From Notamacropus eugenii (Eukaryota > Chordata > Mammalia > Diprotodontia > Macropodidae): 64,000 nucleotides of DNA. Both the position numbers and the translations under genes were made by a program. The DNA is taken from positions 514,538,224-514,602,223 of the forward strand of contig NC_092872.1 in NCBI RefSeq assembly GCF_028372415.1, in the 5' to 3' direction. Shown in pieces: positions 53,906 through 64,000 of this stretch (the stretch's first letter is position 1; every line of letters begins with the position of its first letter). The notes beneath the pieces were generated by a model, which saw nothing but the letters and a program-made list of their open reading frames with translations, was not told the DNA's origin and did not search any database.

Positions 53906-54720
53906 TTTCTTTTTTCTTGGTTGCCCTTATCAAGCCAAATGTTGATGCTTTTACATGGGAAGAAATTATCTTTTTGGTTTGGTAGGACTGAGTGGATAAT
54001 TGAAAACTGGGAAAGTTGACAGTTTGAAAATATGCTTATGTAATCATATTTCAATATGAATATGTTTTCAATATGAATTCAATAGCCCTTTAAAGTTAAC
54101 AACCATCCAGTGATGTAGTCCACGGAGCAGCAGTCCATTTTACAGATGAGAATATTGAGGCTGAAAGAGTGGAAGCAAATTGCTCCGGACTATATAACTG
54201 GCAGATAGCAAAGTTAGGATTATTTTTTAGCTCTCTCTGGATTCTAAGAGCAGGGTGGGGGGAGAAGTTCTTTCTTCTTACTTCATCAGCCAGCCTCTTA
54301 CAGGAACAATATGGGACCAATCATTTTAATTGCTTAATTTCATGGATATGAAGTAGCAAAGTAGGAATTCAGGAAATAAAGCCATGTTTATGAGTAAACA
54401 CAGCTCTCCTGATGATTTGGTGTTACTTTTCTTATTTTCAAAGTGAAAGTGGTGCTAACAGGTTACAAGAGCAAGATTATCTTGAGGGATGATTAACGAA
54501 ATGACTACAACACAAAGAAAATCTTTTCAGATACTAGAATACAACTTTTGGAAATTAAAAACTTTTTTAATATCACAAAATATGTTTCCTACATTTAGCT
54601 TCCAAAAGCAAAAAAACTATCAACATTTAAAGTGAGGACTAGATTTTTTTTTATAAATACATGTGTGAAAAATTCTGGTTATTCTGGTATATAATTCTCA
54701 AAACAAATAAATAAGATATT
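53905..54720. other. Mostly unrecognised, one MIR
   Basis: A reverse MIR at 54125-54260 (CATTTTACAGATGAGAATAT, ACTGGCAGATAGCAAAG). Otherwise nothing recognised. Confidence 0.5.
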
Positions 54721-55590
54721 AACCTGATTAGAGTAGAGGGCACTAGAAAGTGACAGATTTGAACCCAGAAGACTTGGATTGAAATTCCAGCTCTGTCACC
54801 TGTGTGATCTTAGACAAGTTACTGCCTCTTGTGGCCTCAGTTCCCTCATTTATAAAATGAAAGGGTAGGACTAGATAACCTGAAAAGTCCCTTTCATATG
54901 ATCCTGTGAATCAGTTGTTTAGGGAATTTTTTTAAAAGTTAAGATCTTGTATGGAAATCCTTTGAACTACATAGGTTTTATGATTAGGGCACAACATGAT
55001 TCAAATCTGACTTCAGACACTTACTAATTGCATGAGCCCTGGGCAAATCACTTAACCCCATTTTTGCCTCAGTTTCCTAATCTATAAAATGAGTTGGAGA
55101 AAAAAACTAATAGCAAACCATTCCAGTATCTTTGCGAGAAAACCCCAGAGGAGTTCATGAAGAATTGGACACTGAAACAACTGAACAACAAAACAGCACA
55201 ATCAATTTGGACTAATCTGAAGAAAGGTATTAAATTGTGTTATAGCTATTTCACTAATGTCCTATTCCCCTAATAGACTATAAGCTCTTTGAAGACAAGA
55301 GCTAGGTCTTACCTAACTGTGCATCTTCTCTGATGGCCCACAATAGTGCCCATATGGGACTCATGGTTTGGCATGTATCTTCGAGGTCTTCTAGCCTAGC
55401 CACCTCATTTGACTAATGAGGAAACTGAGGCCTAGAGAGAGGAAGTGACTTGCCTAAGGTTACAAATCTAGCGAGTGGCAGATAGTGCTAAATTTAATTT
55501 CTCTGGGTCTCAGTTTCCCCTTCTGTAAAATGAGAGGATTGGACTTGATGACTTCTCTGTCTCTTTCTAGCTCTAAATCAATGCTCCTGT
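54720..55590 (+). repeat. MIR/SINE/L2 fragment cluster
   Basis: Forward MIR 54720-54905; tRNA-derived SINE 54980-55200 (AAACCATTCCAGTATCTTTG, CTGAACAACAAAACA); L2 end 55215-55310 (TAGACTATAAGCTCTTTGAAG); reverse then forward MIR-like pieces 55380-55590 (AATGAGGAAACTGAGGCC, CTCAGTTTCCCCTTCTGTAA). Confidence 0.7.
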
Positions 55591-55984
55591 AATCCTAAAT
55601 GAATACTGAATTGAAAGGAATTTAAACTGAAGGTCAAAAGCCCATTTGAAATGGTGAAAAATATGAACTATTTAATATTTTTAAAGATACTTCAAAATCT
55701 TTCAAGTAGTGTACAAGTAGGCTAACTAGGACATAGCCAGCTGATAAACAGCTGTGGCTTATTATAGGCCAGAGGGCAGTAAAAAGCCCAATTCCTAAGA
55801 TGAAAAGCATTCCGAACCCATTGTGTTGAAGCACAGAATTACAAGTCAAAAAAAACTGTGTTCTTCTTCTAGTTCTTTTTCACCTTTGGTGCAAATCATT
55901 TCACTTCTGTAGGACCCATTGTCCCCATTTGTAAAATGAGAAGAGTAGACTGGAAAATCTCTACGGTCCTTGGGTTCTTAGCTT

Positions 55985-56158
55985 AGGATTTAGAACTTTA
56001 AAAAATTTTTTTCCAATTTTTAAAAAATGTTTTGCTGACTATATTTCAATATAATTGATTTCCTTTGTAATTCTATGCATTTAAAAACATTATTCTGAAA
56101 AGGGATTCCCCCAAACTGTCAAAGGGGCTCTTGACCCAATAAAGGTTAAGCACCCCTC
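55985..56158. mobile_element. MITE, GGTTCTTAACC-type family
   Basis: Contains ATATTTCAATATAATTGATT, AAAAACATTATTCTGAAAAG and AACTGTCAAAGGGGCTC, and ends AAAGGTTAAGCACCCCT. Related to the copies at 19905 and 11645. Confidence 0.5.
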
Positions 56159-56179
56159 CCATAAGGTCTCTTTTAAGTC

Positions 56180-56500
56180 TAATCAGGCAGGGTGGCATAG
56201 TAAAGTGTTAGATTCGGAGGTAAGGAGAATTGGATTCACATCCCGACTCAGACATTATCTGTGTGATTTTAGACAAGTCAAACAATTCTCATAGCCTCAG
56301 TTTCTCATGTCATACAGGGCTATTTTGTGACCCATTCAAAAAATCATGTATATATAATGCTTGGCAAACTTTCAGGTGATATATAAATATCAGCTATTGA
56401 TTTTATGAAATTTTACTCAATAAGCCTTTAGTGAAGCACCTGCTATATGCCAAGTACTTTGCTAGGCACTAGGGATACAATAACAAAAATAAGACAGTCC
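56180..56500. repeat. CORE-SINE and L2 tail
   Basis: Forward CORE-SINE 56180-56400 (GGGTGGCATAGTAAAGTG, GATTTTAGACAAGTCAAAC). Reverse L2 3' end 56405-56510 (GAAGCACCTGCTATATGCC, GGCACTAGGGATACAAT). Confidence 0.65.
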
Positions 56501-56509
56501 TGACCCTGG

Positions 56510-57469
56510 AGCTTGGTCAGTGATCCAGCATGGAATGAGGCTGGGGTTGAACCAGGAGTATTAGGAATTTTGCATGGATGAGGTGTCAGACTGAACTGCA
56601 CAAGAATCAAGATCATAAGCTAATGGCAGTTGTATGGCTCTGACTCAGAATCAGGGTCACAGATTCAGCTCACAGATCTGCGGTGGAGCCTACAGCTAAA
56701 TAACCAAGGTGAAGAGCTCAGCCCAAGGGTGAACATGAAATTCTGTTGCAGGTGAACCTATTTCTCTGAATCTTTAGTCTTCCAGCTAGATGACAGGGGC
56801 TGGGATTTCACAACTATCAGTTGGAACTTAAACCAGGAGCAAGTCTACAGCTGTGTCACCCAGACCCCAACTGGAGTCAGAAACTTACAAAACCCACACC
56901 CAGAGGGCAACAGTCAAACCTCACCATAGATCAGACCACTTACAGCACATGCTGAAAGTTATCTAGTCTGTAGCCTGAGCCGTCCCTGAGATTCTTGACA
57001 AACATAAACCTGGAGGAAAGCAGCAGCAGAACTCCAAAGAACACTGAACATAGCTTAATATGGTTGTGACATTCCTTCCAGAAATGCACAGAGCTTGTCC
57101 CTAACACAAAGTCCTAGTTTGCAAATTAGAGGTGGAAAAAGAAATAAATTTAAAACACCCATAACAAGGAACTCATGTATCCAAGGACACACAAAACACA
57201 AACCCACCCAGCAAAACTAAGTAAAATACTTCAAGGGAAAAAATGGTCATTCAATGATATAGAGGACTTTCAAGCATTCATGATGAAAAGACCAGAACTG
57301 AATAGAAAATTTGACTTTCAAACTTAAGAATCAAGAGAAGCATGAAAAAGTAAACAGGAAAGAGAAATCATAAAGGACTTTCTAAAGCTGAACTGTTTAC
57401 ATTCCTATGTGGAAAGATAATATTTGTAACTCTTGAGACTTTTCTCGGTATTTGGGTAGGTGGAAGAAT

Positions 57470-57509
<40 letters not shown>

Positions 57510-58380
57510 CACATATTGACAGAGTACAAGTTGAGTTGAATCAGAAGAGATGATATCCATAAAAAAATAAAATAAAATTAAGGGGTGAGAGGAAAATATT
57601 GGGAGGAAAAAGGGAGAAATGGAATGGGGCAGACTATCACTTATAAAAGAGATAAGAAAAATCTTGTTCAATGGAGGAAAAAAGGGAGGAGGTGATAGGG
57701 GAAAAGTGAAGATTACTCTCTTCATATAAGGCTTAAGGAGGGAATAACATGCTAACTAAATTTGGCATGAAAATCTATCCTACACTACAGGAAAGTAGGG
57801 GATAAGGGGACCAGTGGGGTGAGGGGGATGATAGAAGGGAGGGCAAATGGGAGAAGGGAATAACTAGAAGTAAACACTTTTGGGAAGGGACAAGGTCAAA
57901 TGGGAGAATAGAAAAAAAGGAAGGACAGGGTAGGATGGAGGGCAATATAGTTAGTCTTACACAACATGACTATTATGGAAGTCTTTTGCAAAATGATACA
58001 TATATAGCCTGTATTGAATTGCTTGCCTTCTCAGTGGGGATGGGTGGGGAGGGAGAGAGGGAGAGAAGTTGGAATTCAAAGTATTAGAAACGAATGCTGA
58101 GAATTATTATTGCATATAACTGGGAAATAAGAAATACAAGTAATGGGGTACAGAAATTTATCTTGCCCTACAACAAAAGAGAGAAGATGGAGATGCGTGG
58201 GGTGGAGTGTGAAAGAAGAGAAGGCTCATTGAGGGAAAGGGTAATCAGAATGCAAGGTATTATGGGATATGAGGAGGGGAGAGATGGGGAGAAAAATTAG
58301 AACTCAAAATTTTGTGGAAATGAATGTCAAAATCTAAAAACAAACAAATAAAACTATTTTTAAAAAATATTTAAACCTGA
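56510..58380 (+). mobile_element. HAL1-like element, internally deleted
   Basis: Second HAL1-like copy. The 5'UTR-like part (56510-57170) joins directly to the end of ORF1 at about 57190 (CCCACCCAGCAAAACTAAG, matching CCCACCCAGTAAAACTGAG at 13636). The 3'UTR then runs parallel to 13800-14755, including the internal repeat. About 1.1 kb of ORF1 is missing. A (CA)n of about 35 bp lies at 57474-57512. Confidence 0.65.
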
Positions 58381-58439
58381 GTTCAAATCAAATAAACTTC
58401 TCTGAACCTCAAAAAAAAAAAAAAGAAAGAAAAGAAAAG

Positions 58440-58700
58440 AAAACACAAAGCCAACAGCAGTGAATAGCTTCCTTCTAGTATTTGCTGAAGTCCCACCTAC
58501 AGCAAGAAGTCTTTACCAGTCCTCTTTAATCTTACTGCCTTCACTCTGAGACTATGTAACATTTGTACATAGTTGTTTTCTTGTTGTTTCCCCAAATAGA
58601 ACATGAATTCCTTGAGAGCAGGAATTGTCTTTTTGTCTTTCTCTGTATCCCCAGTTCTTAGCATAGTGCCTGGCACATAGCAGGCAATAAATACTAGTTG
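58440..58700 (+). mobile_element. L2 3'-end fragment
   Basis: CATGAATTCCTTGAGAGCAG, CAGTTCTTAGCATAGTGCC, CACATAGCAGGCAATAAATA: a clear L2 3'UTR end. Confidence 0.75.
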
Positions 58701-59100
58701 ATGGCTGAATAACTCCACAATATCTTCAAGCAAAGCCTCAAAGAAAAACTCAACTTGGCCACAAAGTCAACTAGAATTTCTGGAAGAAATGTAGCCATAG
58801 CTAAAAAACATCATATGCAATAAATGATGTATGATCTCTTGAGAAAAGAATTTGAAAAGAAATAAGTGATATAGAAAAAACTTAGAGAAATAATTAATAG
58901 GCTAATACAAGAGGTTTTATAAAACTTTACTCAAGTAACAGTTCTTTTGAAATTTATGAGCTGAACAGAAATCAATGACTCTACTGAAGTTACATATCTT
59001 ATATATTTGAACCATTAAACACATCTAAACTATGAGACATCTTTTAACGACTATAATGAAATAAAATTATACTTAGTAAACAGCTGGTGAAGAAAGGTTT
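58700..59100. other. No recognised feature
   Basis: AT-rich intergenic sequence. Confidence 0.45.
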
Positions 59101-59104
59101 AAGA

Positions 59105-62100
59105 ATCAATTGATCAGGTCATATGAGCATCAAGATGGAGGACCAGACATTTTCTCTGATCATAATGACTACTCAGACCTCTCCAAAACAGAAATTAGGT
59201 GCTGAAGATAAAGCATCAGCTGTCTCCAAGAACTAGGACACCCAGAATCCAAAATAAGGTTAACAAGAAAAGGAAAAAGAAACCCATGAACTGATGCTCA
59301 CTCAGCATCACCCCTCCCCCACCTCCCACACTATTGGCAGAGAGCCTGCACCAGCAGTCCCAAGGGCCTGACAAAGGCTTATAATAGAATATAATCCATT
59401 CCAGCATCCTGGTCCCCCTTCCCTCTTTTCAGTTATGTAGAGTTCAGGCTCCAGACTGCAGAAGTTTACCTGGGCCATGACAGACATAGCTAGAGCCATT
59501 CAGGAGCAAAAGCCTACCAGGGGCCACAACCACACAGCACAAGCATTGCAAAGTTCTCAGTTGTCACGGCCAGAACAGATATCTCCATAGCACCAGAGGG
59601 GCAGATCTCTGAACTGCTGGTTGCAGACCAGAGAACTAAGAAACAGAGGAAGGACAACTGGATGCTGTCAATGGCAGGGCTGAGGTTTGGGGTAGGGAGG
59701 GGAGGGTGCACAGAGCAGGTGCACAGCACTCCACCAAACCGGAGGGAAAGAGCACTGTTACCAGGTGGGGTCAGTTCTGAACACTCAAAAGTCACTTGGG
59801 GGCAGAAACCTAGGCTGGTGAACCATGAATTGTACAGGCTGGGAGGAATTTGAGGTGCTTTGAAATTAACCCCCAAGGAAACCACTGTCAGAGGGAACAG
59901 AACCAGAAAGTGAATAGAAAAAAACCAGAAGGAGGATGACTGAAATGACCAAGATCTCAGGAAGAAAGCCTTGAACATAAGGAGATAAATTAATAAGGAA
60001 AATATTACCAACAGAAGGATATTCCACCTACAGTAAATGAGTTCAGGTGCCTATGAATAAATACTACAAAACAAAGGAAAATGATCCAACACTTGACTAC
60101 ACAGAGGACCTTGTGGAATGTGAGGAGAACATGGAACCACAACAGACCGTTCCTTAGTGGTTCAAAAGAGACATGAGAATTATGAAAACAATTTATGGCT
60201 TTGACAACAAAAATAATGGGCAAACTAGATAGAACTAGAATGGGCAAACCAGATAGAAAAACTGGCTTCTGAGACAGCAAGTCTGACCGAAGAAACAAAA
60301 GTGAGAAAAATAGGTTGACAATACAAATATCTAAAAGTAAAGGACAATCTAGAAGAGAAAACCAAAAAAAAGAAATGATAGCGTTAAAAATATATATGCT
60401 CATTATGCAAGCAAGTCAGGCTGCAAAGAGACAGTGAGGATCATGGGTCTCCCAAAAGAACACAACAAGACAACAAAACGAAACAAAACAAAAAAAAACC
60501 TTAACACCACAGTGCAAAACGAAGAGAAGGGAACTGCCCAGAACTTTTGCACATGAAATATCAACCGGAAGAATTCACTGATCACCTTCAGAGACGGGGA
60601 AAATGAAGGCTGCCAACTCCAAAACACGTAATAGTTAAATTTAACAATTCACAAATTATTTGAGTAATCAGTAATCAAATACAAAGGAAAGAAATTTTGA
60701 ATAACACAAGACTATTTTGTACCCACTAGAAAACATAGGAGGGAATGGAATGTGTCCTGAAGAGCAATGGAGCTTCAGACACAACCCAGAGTGACCTACC
60801 CTACAAATCCGAGCTTGACCATGCATGAGAAACACTGTTGGAATGAAAACCAGAATCAAAGAGATTGTTTGCTTTTCAAACAACAGAAATGCAGGATGAC
60901 TGAATAAATGCAACAGCTAAGAACAGCAATATCAACAATGACAGCAGAGAGGTCAGTAAGAAACTTTCTAAAGGTGTACAAGGGGACTAGAGTGAAGGTG
61001 GAGACTGGCGAAGGGAGCATTATGGACAGAACCTGACAACACCCTCCCTATAGGTAAGTCACTGTTTTTCTGATCTACCAGGTCAAATCAAGGGCTAGTT
61101 AGCAATGAAGTGAAGGTGACCTTATAGTCTCAAGAGAAAAACCTACAGGGGAGTGGATGAGGAAAAGAGGGAAGGATGAAAAAGGGAGAAACGGAAGAAG
61201 ACCTTGCTTTGGTGGTGGGAGAGGCTTCCGCTGACAAATGCTCCTATGAGTGAAGAGATGGTTTGTAAAGGGAGATAAGAACCTTGTGCTAGATGTGGCC
61301 TGGAGGATTTGGTGCTTGAAAAGTCTACTCATGCTACCTTGGGATGTCATAGTTGAAACTTCTGGAGACAAGTGACACCTGGTGGAGTGAAAAAGCATGG
61401 ACCCAGAGAGGAGATTTTGAGGCAAATGGGGAAAAACAGTAATCAGGAAGGGATCAGTGATAGGCTGCATAATCAGAGTCATGGTAGGGTAGGGGCTCTA
61501 CCATCACTTGTAATAATTTGCATTGTTCTGGGAGTGGAACAATGGAAAAAGAGAATCCACCAAAAGTACAGCCAGGTAAAGGGCAAAGCCACAGTTTAAG
61601 ACCCAAGGCCAAAGAGATGACTAAATCAAATAAAAGAATATAAATATTATTGCAGATCTAAAATTCTCCAAAAAGAAGCAGCAAGTAATACAATAACAAC
61701 TGCTAGAAGAGACTCAAAAGAGAAAAAAATATAAAAAGTAAGTAAAAAGACCTAGAAGAAACAAAGCAAAAGACTTTCTAAAATAAAATTAAAACTCTGA
61801 AATAAAGAATTTAAAAGGTGAATAAACAGTTGAGAATTGAAAGTGGTAAACTTTACCCAGAGAAGACACTCCCTGAAAATTAGAATAGATCAAACAGAAA
61901 TCACTGACTCTATGAGATAAAATAGAAGAAAATGTAAGATATCTGATATTGAAAACAACTAACTTGGAAAACTGGTCAAAGAGAATTAATGTAAGAATTA
62001 TTTAACTGCTTGAAAGCCATGAGCCCAAAAGACTCCTGGACACTATATTTCCAGAAATCATAAACTAAAACTGCTCAGATCTATTAGATCCACTGGAAAA

Positions 62101-63490
62101 AGTGAAGACAGAAAGAATTCACTGAACACCTCCTGAAAAGAAACCCGTGAAGGAAAAGTTCCAGGAAGGTTATAGACAAAATCTCAAGATTCTATCTCAA
62201 AGAAAAAATACTGTACACGAAAAATAAAATACGATTTAAAAGGGAAAAAAAATGTACTGTACACATCCAGAAAGAAACAGTTCAATACAAGAGAATCACA
62301 GCTGGGATTGTTCAAGACCTGAGCAGGTTCAAGACAGATTTATACTACAGATGAATTGCACAAGGTAAGTTTCTACTAAAACCAAGAAAAGATTATGCCA
62401 TAAGAGCTAAATAAGTCCCAAAAGGCAAAAGGGGCAGGCATTCAAATGACAATAGTTTACCTAGAAAATCTGAAAACAGAACAATAAAGGGGAAATAGGC
62501 TTTATGGACGAGAGAACTTTTAAGCATTTCTGATAAAAAGACAAGTTTAGCAGGAACTTTGAAACAGACACAAAAATTCAGAGCAAGGTTAAGTTATTTG
62601 AACAATTGGAAGGATCTGAATGTATTCTATCAGAGATTCATCTTTTTCTGAAGGTACTGAGGGAATTAAGTAAGAAAAAGATTGGGAAGAGGAGATTTGT
62701 TATGTTCTGAGGTTTAAGAAGAGGAAAGGGAAGGAAGAGGAAAAGGAGGAATATACTAAAGAAGAAAAGAGGAAGTGGTAGTGGACTTTTTCTTTCTCTG
62801 TGTAAGAGGAAGGATATACAAAGAACAGAGGATGAAGGGAGAGCATCATATAAAGCTTACCTTGGTCTGAAATGGACAATAAAGGACTGAACATATACAT
62901 CATTTGGTGAAGAAATACATCAAATTCAACAGGAAAGCAAGAAGGGATGGCTGGGGGAGTTTAAAAGGTAATATGATACCAAGGAAAGAATAGGTGCAAG
63001 CAAAACAAACTTCTTGACACCCAAAAGGGAGATTAAAAGGGAAAAAGAAAAAGTAAAGAGCTAGACTCTAAGGAGGTCCACAGCAGTTGAAAAATAGCTA
63101 AAGAAATGGATGTAATGGAAAATTATTGTGCTAGAAGAAATGATGAAAGACATGATTTCAGAGGATTGTATGAGGTATTAATGGTTCAAGACTGAAATAA
63201 GCAGAACTGGAAGAACAATTTATACAAGGACAACGTTGTAAAGAAAAAACTTTGAAATACTTAGAAACGCTGCTTGGTGTATTGACTAGCAATGTCTCCA
63301 GAGGACATATGTTAAAGCATGTTTTTACCTATCTTTGGAAAAAAAGGGTAATGGATTTATGGTGTAGAAAGAGACATATATTTTTGGGCATGTCCTCCAT
63401 GTGAATTTATTTTGTTTAATTATGTTTATTTGTTATGTGGTTTTTTTCTTTGTTTATAATGAGAGAGGGGACTGAAACATTTTTTTTAAA
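59105..63490 (+). mobile_element. L1/HAL1-like element(s), decayed
   Basis: The start resembles an L1 leader (AGCATCAAGATGGAGGACC). A long purine-rich leader follows, with ORF1-like traces at 61860-62160 (CAGAAATCACTGACTCTATG, GAAAGCCATGAGCCCAAAAG, AAAGAATTCACTGAACACC) and an L1 3' end at 63100-63480 (GAAATGATGAAAGACATGATTTC, TAAGCAGAACTGGAAGAAC). The block may be more than one insertion. The 165-codon minus-strand frame at 59514-60011 is antisense leader without domains. Confidence 0.5.
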
Positions 63491-63734
63491 AACAAAGAAT
63501 ATTTTAAAAATGCAAATATTTATGTATTTTAAAGCAAGTGATACAAAATAGAGATTCAGTTTAATTTACAATCTCTTTTTGTTTTTTGTTTTTGTAACAA
63601 TATTTGTTAAAAATCCATTTTTTTCTCCTTTGAGTCTCTTCTGGCAGTTGTTATTGTATGGAACAAAATGGAAATACTTGTTTCTGGTTTTTTTAGTTCA
63701 GAATAAAAATAAAAAATTAAAATATTTCTAGCAG

Positions 63735-64000
63735 TTCTTTTTTCAGTGGCAAAGAATTCAAAACTAAAAAAGTGCCCATCAATTGAGGAATGGCTGTATA
63801 CAAAATATGGTATAGGAATATAATAGTTTTACTGTGCCATAAAAAAATAATGAAAGGAGAGGTTTCAGTTAAACCTGGGAATGCTTGTACAAACTTGGGC
63901 AGAATCAGGAGAAAAATGTATACAGTAACAACATTTTAAAAACAACTTTGAAAGACTTAAAAACTCTGACCAATGAATGACTAAATAGGATTCCATGGGA
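63735..64000 (+). mobile_element. L1 3' end, running off the window
   Basis: GTGGCAAAGAATTCAAAAC, GTGCCCATCAATTGAGGAAT, GTTTCAGTTAAACCTGGGAA, TTTGAAAGACTTAAAAACTC. It parallels 6975-7235. Confidence 0.75.

Noticed and set aside
59514..60011. 165-codon minus-strand frame as a membrane protein
   Set aside because: It lies antisense to the leader of an L1/HAL1-like element. Hydrophobic residues come from A-rich sequence read backwards.

Overview
The window is vertebrate nuclear DNA, almost certainly from a marsupial. It has one multi-exon gene with GT-AG introns and a CpG-island promoter, set in AT-rich DNA full of old retrotransposons. The repeats that point to a marsupial are tRNA-headed SINEs with a long conserved tail, CORE-SINEs of MIR/Mar1 type, L2 and CR1/L3 LINEs, and ORF1-only 'half-L1' (HAL1-like) elements. 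Repeat family names come from memory of consensus sequences; I could not run a repeat search. I cannot assign the species.

The one intact gene is ZFP64, a zinc-finger transcription factor, on the + strand. Its CpG-island promoter and 5'UTR lie around 24.43-25.00 kb. Six coding exons (25004-25049, 26765-27004, 38041-38202, 44087-44149, 44833-45084, 48380-49701) join in phase, every junction splitting a codon after its first base, into a 694-residue protein. The protein has one C2HC-like finger, ten C2H2 fingers and a long finger-free C-terminal region. Candidate poly(A) signals follow at 49.8-50.1 kb. Introns 2 and 3 are swollen by L2 copies arranged head to head; intron 5 holds SINE/MIR clusters.

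Region by region: 1-9 kb has L1 3' ends, MIR copies, a 300-bp polypyrimidine tract with a (CT)41 repeat, and a processed pseudogene of BLOC1S2. 9-20 kb has a small hAT-like MITE, an L2, a 3-kb HAL1-like element and a decayed L1 ORF2 with a younger L1 nested in it. 20.5-23.4 kb is a nearly full-length dead hAT transposon with a ZBED5/SCAND3-type transposase. 24.4-50.1 kb is ZFP64. 50-64 kb is downstream intergenic DNA with MIR/SINE copies, an internally deleted HAL1-like copy and a longer L1/HAL1-like block at 59.1-63.5 kb.

I found no defence system, operon, CRISPR array, viral gene or other novel multi-gene system. What merits a second look is local: CTCF-like motifs and uORFs in the ZFP64 leader, an alternative in-frame splice acceptor before exon 5, an abruptly CpG-rich last exon, inverted L2 pairs in introns, a retroposed 3'-lacking L1 fragment with target-site duplication, and MITEs with mismatched ends.
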